A stretch of DNA of 64,000 nt, taken from Mixophyes australis (taxonomy: Eukaryota > Chordata > Amphibia > Anura > Limnodynastidae). Shown here in pieces: positions 1-9,175 of this stretch. The DNA lies in assembly GCA_036250195.1 (NCBI GenBank), contig JAVHZZ010000002.1, positions 364,038,124 through 364,102,123 of the forward strand. The letters are read 5' to 3'. How positions within the stretch are numbered: position 1 is the stretch's first letter; each line of letters begins with the position of its first letter. A program made the translations under genes and the position numbers. The notes beneath the pieces were generated by a model. The model had not been told where the DNA came from. It searched no databases and saw only the letters and a program-made list of their open reading frames with translations.

Positions 1-480
1 TGGTGATGCAGATGAGTCAGCACAACATATTGACATCTGCTCTGGTCTAAAAGAATTGCCCAAAAATCATGACATCTCCGCCATAAAATGAACTACAAAT
101 TCCACGAGGAAGACCATTACCGACAACTATATCAAAGTGCAGAGACTTCTGTAATGGTGGATTCCAGGGGATGAATTAATATTGTGTGAGGATGATATAC
201 ACACTGATGGGGGTAAGGATGAGGGTGAGGATTATGACAGTGTAGATTGCAGGTGCCGGGATCTAGCTGAGAAAAGGAAGCTAGGTGATGCTGGTATGTT
301 TGTTAATATTTTAGGTACAATGGCATGTTGGTAATTTTAGATTTTTCCACAGTAAACTTTCCCTTCATTAGAGAGGTGTTTTTTTCTTTACCAATGTAAA
401 AAACGTTTTGGGGGATTTCAGTTTCCATAACTTAAACCCACTATGCCCTTGAGTATAGGCTTTAGGACTAGTCTCATCAT
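1..480. other. Unassigned intergenic sequence
   Basis: I recognise no gene or repeat family here. Positions 190-250 are mildly purine-rich (GATGA/GGTGAGGAT-like), suggesting decayed low-complexity or coding-derived sequence. No long open frame supports a protein. Confidence 0.4.
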
Positions 481-739
481 GACTGGTGCCAGCAGCTGGT
501 TGCCATATCGGTGGTGCAGAGCTATGGCACTGGAGACTGACAAGAACACTGCTACCCCTTCTGCTTCTGTGTGAGCAATGGCACTGTACAATAGTACTGG
601 AGACTGGAGAGTGACAAGAACACTGCCAACCCTCCTGTTTCTGTATGAGCAATAGCACAGAGCAATGTCACTGGAGACTGATAAGTGCATTGCCACTCCT
701 ACTGTTTCTTTATGAGCAGTGCAACAGATCAATGTCACT
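481..739 (+). repeat. Left half of a degenerate ~75-bp tandem array
   Basis: About three diverged units share the phrases CACTGGAGACTG, ACAAGAACACTGC, CCCCTCCTG and TTTCTGTATGAGCAATG. The array stops abruptly at 739 and the same units resume at 7274. The intervening 6.5 kb is therefore an insertion. The 11 bases TCAATGTCACT occur at 729-739 and again at 7274-7284, as a target duplication or as two in-phase units of the array. Confidence 0.75.
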
Positions 740-894
740 AGATCAAAAAGAACTAGAAATAGTCCCCCTAACCAATATCAAGATCCAGATGTCTCCTCTT
801 TTTTAGAGAAGAATCCGGATGTAAGGATCAGGAGTTTCACGCATCCAAATCCCTATCAACCATTGAGGGAAAGAACTCCAAAACGTACAAGGGA

Positions 895-3399
895 TTGGTC
901 AGAGGTAAGAGAGGAGGAAAAAGATATAGGCAGAAGACCGAGATTGAGGTAAATACCGAGGGGGTGTTCAACCTTTCCTCGAAAACACTTAGTAAGTCTG
1001 AACTATCTCTTTTAAGTAAGGGCCTTAATTTTGCTCCCTCAAAAGAACCTAACTTGTTTGAACTATTTGTTGAGCTAAATCGGTTTGTACGCACTTTATG
1101 CAGGAAAAAATATTTTGCTAATAAAAGCATAAAGAAAATTTATTCAGATTTGAGTCCCATTGTATTGGATAGTAGGGATCGTGAATGTCTCCATATACTA
1201 GAAGAGCTTAGCTGTGAGGGTAGGGGATCAATGAGGGATGACACTTCTGAATTGATCTATGATGTTACAAATCTTAATGGGAGGGATCCACCGTTGAAGA
1301 GATTCAAATTGAAGTCAGAATTTTTTCCCACTTCATATAAAGGGCCTCAAATCGAATGCTTTTATCAGTTAACTCTAAAGAATTTTAAGGAGTTATGTGA
1401 GAAAAGTAGATATAGTCAGCCTAATTTAACTAAACTGGAAAGAACAGCATTACAGGAATTCAGAAAGGACTCCACAATTGTCATCAGGGCAGCGGACAAG
1501 GGAGGAGGGGTAATTGTTCAGGACACTACGGATTACATTAGTGAAGGATATAGACAAGTGACTGATTTAGCTTTCTATAAGAAATTACATTCCAACCCCA
1601 CTCTAGATTTCCAAAGAAGTTTAAGGATGCTATTACATGAAGCCCTAGAATCTGGGGTGATTGATCGAGATGAATTTAGATTTTTGTATCCGCTGTATCC
1701 TGTCACAGCGATCTATTATCATCTACTTAAGCTCCACAAAAATGCGGTCTCTCCTCCAGGGAGACCGATAATTTCGGGAATAGGATCCCTGACCTCTTCT
1801 CTCTCCTTTTATGTAGACACATTTCTTCAACCTAGGGTGGTTCAACTTAAATCACACATTCGAGACTCCCTCCACTTATTGAACCATCTAAGAAATTTGG
1901 AATGGGAAGATAACTATGCGTTCCTCACTTTGGATGTAGAGGCTCTATATTGTAATATACCGCATGATAAGGGTATTCAAGTGATTGAACAGCTGTTGGG
2001 AAGAGATTCCCTTGTAGATGATGCACAGGGGAAGTTTATTGTTGACTCCATTTCATTTATTTTAACTCACAATTATTTTCTGTTTGATCACCATTATTAT
2101 TTGCAAATCATGGGTACTGCCATGGGGACCAGGTTCGCGCCGAGCTATGCCAACCTGTACATGGGCTCCTTTGAGGAGGTCCATGTGTGGGGAGGTGGGT
2201 TCGGCGTGGACCTGGTCTTTTATGGGCGGTACATTGATGACCTGTTTATCATATGGAGAGGGGGTGAATCACGTGCACTTTCATTTATTTCTGCTTTGAA
2301 TGACAACGAATACAATTTAAAGTTTGTTGGCCGCTATCATGCATCCAGTATGGATTTTTTGGATATTCAGATGAATGTTGAGAATGGGAAGTTGGTGACT
2401 TCCACTTATAAGAAGAAAGTTGATGTTGTGAGTTATTTACACTACAGAAGTTCACATTATAAGAAATGGAGAGACAATATACCAAAGGGACAGTTAATGC
2501 GACTTAAAAGAAATTGTTCTTCAATAGAAACATTCAATCTACAAGCAGAGTCTATGTTGGGGGACTTTAGAAAGAAAGGCTATCCCGATTATATTTTGAA
2601 TAATGCTTTGAAACAGGTGTCCTCATTAGAAAGAGATACCTTGTTACAGAAAGATGATTCCTATAGGCCTAAGAATCAAAATGGGTAACAAGCTGATACA
2701 AAAGGGCTGGTTGCTTTTATATCCAAATATAATAATAAGTCGGGGGAAATCAGGAAGATCTTTAGTAGGAATTATCCTATCCTTCAACAAGATGAGTTAC
2801 TTCGACAAATATTGCCCCAAGATCCTAAGATTATTTTTAAGAGGAACAACAATTTAAAAAATATATTAGCGCCCAGTTTGGTTCAGGATGTACTGACTAA
2901 AGTGGATATGACATCTGTAGGAGGTGGTTGGTTGTCTAAACAAACAGAAGGCTGCTTCAAATGTGGTTCAAATAGATGTCTAACTTGTTCTTTTATCAGT
3001 AATAGGGTGACTGAGATCACCCATTCAGATAGAAACTTTAGAGTGAGGGGATTTATGAACTGTAGCACGAGTTATGTCATTTATTTATTGAAATGTAGTT
3101 GTGACCTCCTTTATGTTGGAAGAACGACTAGATCACTGAAATTGAGGTTTCTGGAACACAGGAGGAATATCCTAAATAGGAAGACCAATCATAGTGTTCC
3201 AAGCCACTTTAATGCGGTTCACAATGGGAGATTAGAAGGTTTATCTATATGTGGTCTAGAGCATATTAAACAGACCACGAGAGGAGGGGATCGTTTTAAA
3301 AGATTATGTAAACAAGAGGTCTTTTGGATCCATCAACTGGATGCCTTGAGTCCTAGAGGATTGAATGAAGCACTTGAGCTCAATGAGGTGTTGTCCTGA
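895..3399 (+). pseudogene. PLE reverse transcriptase/GIY-YIG protein, one in-frame stop
   Basis: The protein would copy PLE RNA by reverse transcription and cut target DNA with its GIY-YIG domain. From ATG 895 the frame runs to a TAA at 2686-2688. The same frame then continues without interruption to TGA 3397-3399, so one nonsense codon (codon 598) separates the RT from the C-terminal part. Visible landmarks are KGGGVIVQ near residue 203, LDVEALYCNIPH near 345, GTAMGTRFAPSYANLYMG near 405-420 and the catalytic YIDD near 446-449. After the stop come a Cys-rich CFKCGSNRCLTC motif, YVIY near 727 and YVGRTTR near 740. The YIDD aspartates and the GIY-YIG core are intact. A further N-terminal stretch, rich in Arg/Lys/Pro, is open in another frame at 719-952 and overlaps the start, suggesting a frameshift near 900. 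At ~834 codons the length fits intact PLEs. Confidence 0.85.
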
Positions 3400-3876
3400 A
3401 CCTGATCCTTTAAGTTACATTCTCTATTCATGAGTATTTATGAATTTATCTTGGTTGCCTGTAAGATACATTAGTCCTATTTGTGGGACTGATGTGTTAG
3501 TTTAGGGGTCCTTATTCGGTATTATTCACGAGCTTACTTATGATATTTGTAGGACTTACTCTATCTCTTGACCGATATGTACACCCATATTTCCTTATGT
3601 GTGTTTTCAGCACTTTTTTAAGTCATCCGAGTGGCTACCTATGCTTCAATCTATAGGTTGTAATTTTTATATTTCTGTATTAATTATACCACCTATTATC
3701 ACTGTCTACTCAGGTTGGATTATTAGTGTTCGCTTTATCTAGATTGACTTAGATATGTGTCTGTATATTACTATATTTGCATATATATATATGTGTAGTT
3801 GCGGTATCAGTGTGAGAATTTAGGACTCTAAGGTGTTTTCTCTGAGTCCTAATCTATCTAATATGCTCTATGTGGG
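3400..3876 (+). other. PLE 3' untranslated region, first part
   Basis: This noncoding stretch follows the PLE stop codon and has a short TA-rich run at 3781-3791. It ends at the target duplication GTGGG (3872-3876) of the solo LTR and resumes after 5816. Confidence 0.6.
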
Positions 3877-4108
3877 TGTCACTCACCGGACTGTGAGTGC
3901 TACTTCTCGTGTGTTTAGGAACCGTGGCCGTCCACCATCCTGAGGGTCTGCGCATGTGCAGCCCTTTCAAAACCTTCAGTACCTGTTCCTTTTAGTTAAT
4001 TGGCTGATCAGGCAACACTCCCTATTTAAAGCACCTGTTGTCTATACCTCGTTGCCTGATCTTGGAGTCTCATTCCCCATGAGCCTCTGAAGATGTTCCT
4101 GTGTTTCC

Positions 4109-4735
4109 TCGTGTATTCAGCTCCTGCTGATTCCTGTTGTTCGTTTGTGGTTTCCAGACCACTTCAACTCTCCTGTGTTTCATCGTGACTGCACCAGCTG
4201 ATTCCTATCCGCTGCCTCCGTGCTTCTACAGTTTCCAGTCCACTTCAACTCTCCCTTGTTCATCGTGACTGCACCAGCTGATTCCTATCCGCTGCCTCCG
4301 TGCTTCTACAGTTTCCAGTCCACTTCAACTCTCCTGTGTTTCATCGTGACTGCACCAGCTGATTCCTATCCGCTGCCTCCGTGCTTCTACAGTTTCCAGT
4401 CCACTTCAACTCTCCTGTGTTTCATCGTGACTGCTCAGCTGATTCCTATCCGCTGCCTCTGTGTTGCTACAGTTTCCAGTCCACTTCAACTCTCCCGTGT
4501 TTCATCGTGACTGCACCAGCTGATTCCTATCCGCTGCCTCCGTGTTCTACAGTATCCTGCTCACCTCAACTCTCCCGTGTTTCATCGTGACTGCACCAGC
4601 TGCTTCCTATCTGCTGCCTCCGTGTTCTACAGTATCCTGCTCACCTCAACTCTCCCGTGTTTCATCGTGACTGCACCAGCTGATTCCTATCCGCTGCCTC
4701 CGTGTATCTGCAGTGTCCTGCTCATCGCTACCCTC
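4109..4735 (+). repeat. ~80-bp tandem repeat inside the solo LTR, about 7 copies
   Basis: The phrase CTGCACCAGCTG, or its variant CTGCTCAGCTG, recurs at 4189, 4269, 4350, 4431, 4511, 4591 and 4671, a period of 80-81 bases. Each unit also carries CCGCTGCCTCCGTG, TCCACTTCAACTCTCC and TTTCATCGTGACTG. The array is C/T-rich and lies downstream of the TATA-like box, so it would lie in the transcribed part of the LTR. Confidence 0.9.
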
Positions 4736-5329
4736 CAGTACTCCTCGTGTCTGCAGCCAGCTGATCCGCTCTCCGTGCTTCTACAGTGTTCCTGCTTGTG
4801 TCAACTCGCCTGTCTGCATTGGATCAACGTTCCGCTGCTTTCATCTCGGCTAGACCATCTCTACTCTCCAGTGTTCTCCAGGTGTCCAGTTCTATATACT
4901 ACTGCTTCCTGAGTATTGTTTCCATCCTTGCTGGTCTACCTACCTGTGCGCTGCACCTACTTGGTTACCGCTTTCACCCTCCTGGGACTTCGTATCCTGC
5001 CGGCCTCCAGCCGTTCAGGTATCCCTGCACCTCTCTCTGACAGCCTGCTCTCCTGAACCACGGTATGCATACTTCTCATTGACTGTGCTGGTGTATTGCA
5101 TATCTTGCTGGACTGAGTTGTTCTCCTCTGGAGTTTCCTATCCACTGAGACTATTACCATCATTTGACTGTGTTACCTTTTAGCCTGGATAGTTCTTGTG
5201 ACTTTGTATATTTGTGCAGTGCTGCTCAGTTATTACTATTTTGTGCATATCATCGTGGGATCAAGTTCAGTGTGCCCGTGTATACTCTGCATTGCATTTA
5301 TCTCCCCGTGCTCCTCCTCACATATATAT

Positions 5330-5605
5330 TTCAGTGGTACAACTTGCTAGAGGCAGACCATTGTTCCCTGTTTCCTGACTCACCAGTTTCCAGTATCCTT
5401 TCACATAGCAGTGGTACAACTTGCTAACGCAGACCACTGACTTCCCGGATACCGTCACTTGGATTCCATTCCCTCACCTAGACAGCGGTACAACTTGCTA
5501 TACGCAGACCGCTGACTCTCATCACCTCCTCGTTACTTCTGGACATTCCTCCTCACTATAGCAGTGGTACAACTTGCTATCCGCAGACCACTGACTACCC
5601 TCACG
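5330..5605 (+). repeat. Four copies of a GGTACAACTTGCTA / GCAGACC motif
   Basis: Near-identical ~36-base blocks occur around 5333, 5411, 5484 and 5561. Each reads CAGYGGTACAACTTGCTA, a few variable bases, then GCAGACC and a CACTGAC- or CGCTGAC-like end. Within a block CAGTGGT and ACCACTG are inverted, so each copy can form a short stem. The block with CAGCGGT carries the matching ACCGCTG, a compensating change. Confidence 0.75.
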
Positions 5606-5822
5606 TTTCCTTGTCCATCCAGTTCCTCGTGTACAGTTATCTATTTATTACCAGTGCTGCTAGTCATAGACTTTCCACGAGCATTCTCTACCATCTGCTG
5701 TCTCCTGTTCTGTGATCACCCCGCTACCAGAGTACCATATTACCACCTATAATGCTCTGGTAAGTCCATCATCTGGTGATCCCTGGGTAAAGACTCCTAG
5801 TGCCCGTGACAGTGGGGAGGAT

Positions 5823-6202
5823 CAGGCCCGGCGCTCCCATTAGGCAAGGTTAGGCACTTGCCTAGGGCGCCAGGCTCTGGAGGGTGCCTGGAGGGCGCCA
5901 CAGAATTCTAAAATACTTTAAAACTGTGCGACGACTGCTGACCATACCTGTCACGGCCGCCGCACAGCATTCAGATGGATGGGGAGGGGGGGAAGAGGCT
6001 ATTTTGTCACCACCGCCGCCTCTCTGCTCCGTCTCCTCCCCTCCACTTACTAGTGTCAGTGAGTGGAGGGAAGGAGATGGAGCAGAGAGGCGGCGGTGGT
6101 GAGACAAGGTAAGGAGAGGAGGGAAGAGGGCGGCGATTTTTGCGGGGGGGCGCCACTTTTTTAAAAGTGCCTAGGGCGCCGTGGACCCTAGCACCGGCCC
6201 TG
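5823..6202 (+). mobile_element. Non-autonomous hAT-type element
   Basis: The left end is CAGGCCCGGCGC and the right end is the inverted GCACCGGCCCTG. Longer subterminal inverted repeats include GTGCCTAGGGCGCC. An 8-bp target duplication flanks it: GGGAGGAT (5815-5822) and GGGACGAT (6203-6210), matching at 7 of 8. Eight-base duplications and CAGGG-like ends are hAT features. The interior is GC-rich without a transposase. It landed 11 bp from the end of the solo LTR, in PLE sequence. Confidence 0.85.
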
Positions 6203-6220
6203 GGGACGATGGTATGATTA

Positions 6221-6228
6221 TTATGATA

Positions 6229-6262
<34 letters not shown>
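6221..6262. repeat. (TA)n microsatellite
   Basis: A pure TA run lies in the PLE 3' region just beyond the hAT-type element. Confidence 0.95.
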
Positions 6263-6267
<5 letters not shown>

Positions 6268-6489
6268 TTGATATGTATTGTTTTCTCTAATAGTGCTTTG
6301 TTTTTGCTCTATATGAATTATAAGTATTCGGTATTTCCTTGTATAGAAGATATTTCAATGTTTTCAATTGAATCAACCATATCTATGTATCCCACTACAA
6401 GTATGGTATAGGTACAAAGTGCCCGTTATGAACCAGCTGCAGACTGAGTAATTGTGTCAAGGATACTTAAAGAGGCATTGGAGCACAAC

Positions 6490-6545
6490 AGAGCACTTCC
6501 TCTGAAGAAATCACCAGGCAGGTGATGAAACGCGTCAGTTGATTT
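6490..6545 (+). ncRNA. Hammerhead-ribozyme-like motif in the PLE 3' region
   Basis: CTGAAGA at 6502-6508 fits the CUGANGA core. A 6-bp stem II pairs 6510-6515 with 6521-6526 around the loop AGGCA. The second core strand GAAA follows at 6527-6530. Stem III is minimal (AC 6530-6531 with GT 6534-6535, loop GC), then C6536 as the predicted cleavage base. PLEs are known to carry tiny hammerhead ribozymes of this kind (established knowledge). Defects are one extra A (6509) before stem II and only about 2 bp of visible stem I, so activity is doubtful. Confidence 0.65.
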
Positions 6546-7273
6546 GGATGTTCACTGAGCCGCTGGATAGCACTATTCCATGACCCAGCTCATATCCCTA
6601 GTGGATTCTTGGAGGTTGCCTTTTTTGAGCCATATTATCGCTATATATTTGGTGCCACGATTGTGTTAGCTGCTATTCCACTACTTACACGGATTGCCGT
6701 CTTCACCTACATATTTACCACGGAGGTCCCGGAGTTCGTTCTGGGTATGAGGTGCGTGCGCATACAGACCACAATACGGGACTGAGTATCGGACCAGGTC
6801 TGTATTGCGCTTTCTGCTCAAGCAGTTTAGCGACTTTGATTTCCAATCAGGAGTGGCGGTTTTCTCATTGTGACATATATGGCATATTCTCCTCCATACT
6901 ACATGTGTAAGAAGCATTGAAGTGGGGTTCACCATCATCGCGGTGACGTACACTTTCCACCACTAGTGTGGCCACACTTATTTTTGAAGCTCCACTTCAT
7001 GATCTTCTACAGGGTCATTGGACAATAGTATCTATTTGATGTGGGACATTTAGCTGGTTCTCTTTAGGAGTGATCGATTCGATGGTTCATCAGCCTTATT
7101 GATGGTTAACACAGTCGGTTTATCTGATTTTTCATATGTCAAGTTGTTATCCACTGGCCAGTGTTGCATATTTTATGGTTCATTTTTAATAAAGTGTTTA
7201 TATGCATTTATTACCCACGGATGGTTGTATATTGATTGTGTTTATCAGTCATCAACGCTGTTTTCTGTTGTGT

Positions 7274-7450
7274 TCAATGTCACTGGAGACTGATAAGAAA
7301 ACTGCCACCCCTCCTGTTTCTTTATGACCAATAGCACAGAGCAATCTCACTTGAGACTGATAAGAACACTGCCAGCCCTCCTGTTTGTGTGAGCAATGAT
7401 GCTTAGCAATGACACTGGACACTGCCAAGAACGCCGCTACCCCTTCTGTG
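7274..7450 (+). repeat. Right half of the split ~75-bp tandem array
   Basis: Units match those at 481-739: CAATGTCACTGGAGACTGATAAG, then ACTGCCACCCCTCCTG and TTTCTTTATGA. The array resumes exactly where the PLE ends. Confidence 0.75.
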
Positions 7451-8189
7451 TCTGTGATATGGCGCTGGATCTCCTTGGAGGGTGGTACTTATGGAATCCA
7501 AAACTTGGGAGATTCAACGACACCCCAATGACGTTTTGCCTTGATTTCAGTTCCGAGGACACGTGAAAGTACAGAGCCGAGCCAGATTGCCTAAGTTCGG
7601 GAAGGGGGGGGGGGGAGCTTGGTTTTCAAAAAGCTGAGCATCCCTAAAATAAACATGCTGCTAAAAAGAGAAGGTACTTGGAAGCATCATATCATTAATC
7701 AGGTTTACAGAAAGTGCATATAAAAGTAAACGTTCACAAATAACTGTAATTAATTAGAAAGCTGTACCAAGCGAAATTGACTAAAGCCTACATATGCAGG
7801 AAAGCATACAAGATGTACTTTATACATGGTGAAGCACCTGTGAAGCATAAAATAAAATGTATTCCTGTAGCATTGTACTGCTCACTGTTGTACTAGCACT
7901 TGATGTCTGACCAGATAATGAACTCACATTAAGATATGTTAAAAGCAAGCTTGTGGATGAGTATACATGTATACAGCGGAAAGTAGCACACAACCAGCAT
8001 TAAAACACAAGGTTCAGGTTAAAAATAACAGTCAGCAACGGGAAATAAGTGAATGTATTGTGTTTAAAAAGGTCAGTCACTTAAAGGCAGGCTGCACACA
8101 TTGGTAAATCAAAATAAATCAGCTACAGAAACATGTTGCTCATGAAAAAGTCAGTAGTGTTAAAAAGAAAGCAGAAACCACTGTAGGAA
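7451..8189. other. Unassigned, with a short poly-G tract
   Basis: I see no gene. A pure G run of about a dozen bases lies near 7604-7616. The remainder is A-rich unique-looking sequence that may include decayed upstream parts of the copia remnant that follows. Confidence 0.4.
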
Positions 8190-8194
8190 GTGTG

Positions 8195-8290
8195 TTGTCT
8201 TCAATACCAAAGTAGGAGCCTCATTATTAAATAGCTGGTGTATTGATTCTGGAGTCACAAGCCATATGATGAAAATGTCTTCACTTAGAT
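8195..8290 (+). pseudogene. Ty1/copia protease remnant
   Basis: Read in the frame through 8221-8280, the sequence gives SLLNSWCIDSGVTSHMMK. That closely resembles the copia-type aspartic protease signature W-x-x-DSGA-[TS]-x-HM, with Val replacing Ala after DSG. The catalytic Asp is present. Upstream sequence reads in several frames with stops, and the hAT-like element at 8319 ends the similarity. Only this short fragment supports the call. Confidence 0.5.
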
Positions 8291-8318
8291 TATTTCCCCT
8301 TTGTATGCGTATTAAACA

Positions 8319-8645
8319 CATAGTTGCCTACTCTCACGGAATGTCCGGGAGACTCCCGAATTTTTGGGAGTTCTCCCGGACTTCCGGGAGAGCAGGACAA
8401 CATCCAGGGTCCAGCTCACCTCATTTGTGAAGTGGGTGGGGGCGGGCCAGGATGCAGCGTTTAGCCCCGCCCCCACCCACTTCACAAATGAGGTGAGCTG
8501 GACCCTGGATGTTGTCCTGCTCTCCCGATAGGCTGAAATGGGCAAAGATTGACAGGGGGCATGGCCTAACAGTGTGATTGACATGGCTACGCCCCCAAGA
8601 TGGAGCCCCCTCCCGGACAGCTGGCTGCAAAAGTTGGTAAGTATG
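8319..8645. mobile_element. Non-autonomous hAT-like element with a long perfect hairpin
   Basis: The ends are inverted: CATAGTTGCCTACT on the left and CATACTTACCAACT read inward from the right. An 8-bp duplication flanks it, ATTAAACA (8311-8318) and ATTAAATA (8646-8653), 7 of 8 identical. The interior holds repeated CTCCCGGA/TCCGGGAG motifs and a 143-bp palindromic segment (8385-8527). No transposase is present. A similar left end appears at the right edge of the window (from about 63953). Confidence 0.75.
8385..8527. repeat. Perfect 62-bp inverted repeat, 19-base loop
   Basis: Arms 8385-8446 and 8466-8527 are exact reverse complements by eye, separated by 19 bases. The arms include a GC-rich GGTGGGGGCGGG block. 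The transcript of either strand would form an uninterrupted 62-bp hairpin. Confidence 0.95.
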
Positions 8646-8961
8646 ATTAAATATTATGTATTTTGTAAAACAAAAAATATGGGTTAACGGGTGCAGCTGA
8701 TCAAATGCTGCCTTTTACTCCCGGGATCTCATCCACATAATGTCCCAAAACATTGTGATATTCAATAAAATTCACTTCCGAATTTTTTTTCCAAAAAGTA
8801 AAAAAAATCTGACTTTTTAGTAGATAAAATAGAGTAGTTCCATGAGGATCCGTAATTAATGAATCTCTTGAGTTCTTTATTTGTAAACATAGCAAACACA
8901 TATAGAAGGGTAGTGTTATCATAAGAAGCTTCAGTGTATTAGAGCCGCAGGGACAGATTTG

Positions 8962-9175
8962 CAGGGGCGCACGCAGGATTTTTAAGGGGGGGTTTCCCCC
9001 CCACCCCAAAAAAAAAAACAGACACCCATGCGCAGAGGCTCCATTTCGGCAGCACTGTACTATACACTGTCGGTGCTGTATACAATACAGCACCGCCGCG
9101 GACGCTTCTTTGACAGCGCCGCGGCTGCTATATAGTACAGTGCCGCTATGTAGGGGCACTTCTTTAGCGGAGGGG
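8962..9175. mobile_element. Non-autonomous element, CAGGGGCGCACGCAGG family, copy 1
   Basis: The start CAGGGGCGCACGCAGGAT is shared with the element at 52671-52829. The two also share the phrases CCATTTCGGCAGC and GTGCTGTATA-AATACAGCA. An internal poly-G/poly-C fold-back lies near 8984-9005. The right terminus is not clear, so this copy may be 3' truncated. Confidence 0.65.

Larger units (their letters stand above)
3877..5811 (+). mobile_element. Solo LTR of a Ty3/gypsy-like element, 1935 bp
   Basis: The sequence starts TGTCAC and ends GTGACA, a 6-bp inverted terminal repeat typical of LTRs. It is flanked by an exact 5-bp duplication, GTGGG (3872-3876 and 5812-5816). A TATA-like CTATTTAAAG lies near 4021-4031, which sets the orientation as plus. 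No internal region or second LTR is present, so this is a solo LTR left by LTR-LTR recombination. It is unusually long because of internal tandem repeats. The gypsy class is inferred from the 5-bp duplication and from similarity of the terminus style to other LTRs in the window. Confidence 0.8.
740..7273 (+). mobile_element. Penelope-like retroelement (Neptune-like), nested host of two later insertions
   Basis: This PLE is inserted in a tandem array. Removing the solo LTR (3877-5811) and the hAT-type element (5823-6202) leaves about 4.2 kb, a usual PLE size. It encodes a reverse transcriptase joined to a GIY-YIG endonuclease-like domain (895-3399). A 3' untranslated/terminal region follows (3400-3876, 5817-5822, 6203-7273) and contains a hammerhead-like motif at 6502-6536. 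No matching motif precedes the coding region, and coding-like sequence begins almost at the left edge, so the copy is probably 5' truncated. The family assignment rests on protein motifs. The Neptune label is a guess from vertebrate PLE groups. Confidence 0.8.

Noticed and set aside
4220..5040. Overlapping plus-strand open frames rich in Ser, Leu and Pro
   Set aside because: They arise from the 80-bp C/T-rich tandem repeat inside the solo LTR; all three frames are open because of the repetition.
7595..7620. Poly-G tract as a possible polypurine primer site
   Set aside because: No LTR terminus or integrase follows it; simple homopolymer expansion is sufficient.
8312..8630. Two minus-strand frames of 69-90 residues
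   Set aside because: They are translations of the hAT-like element with the perfect palindrome, not genes.
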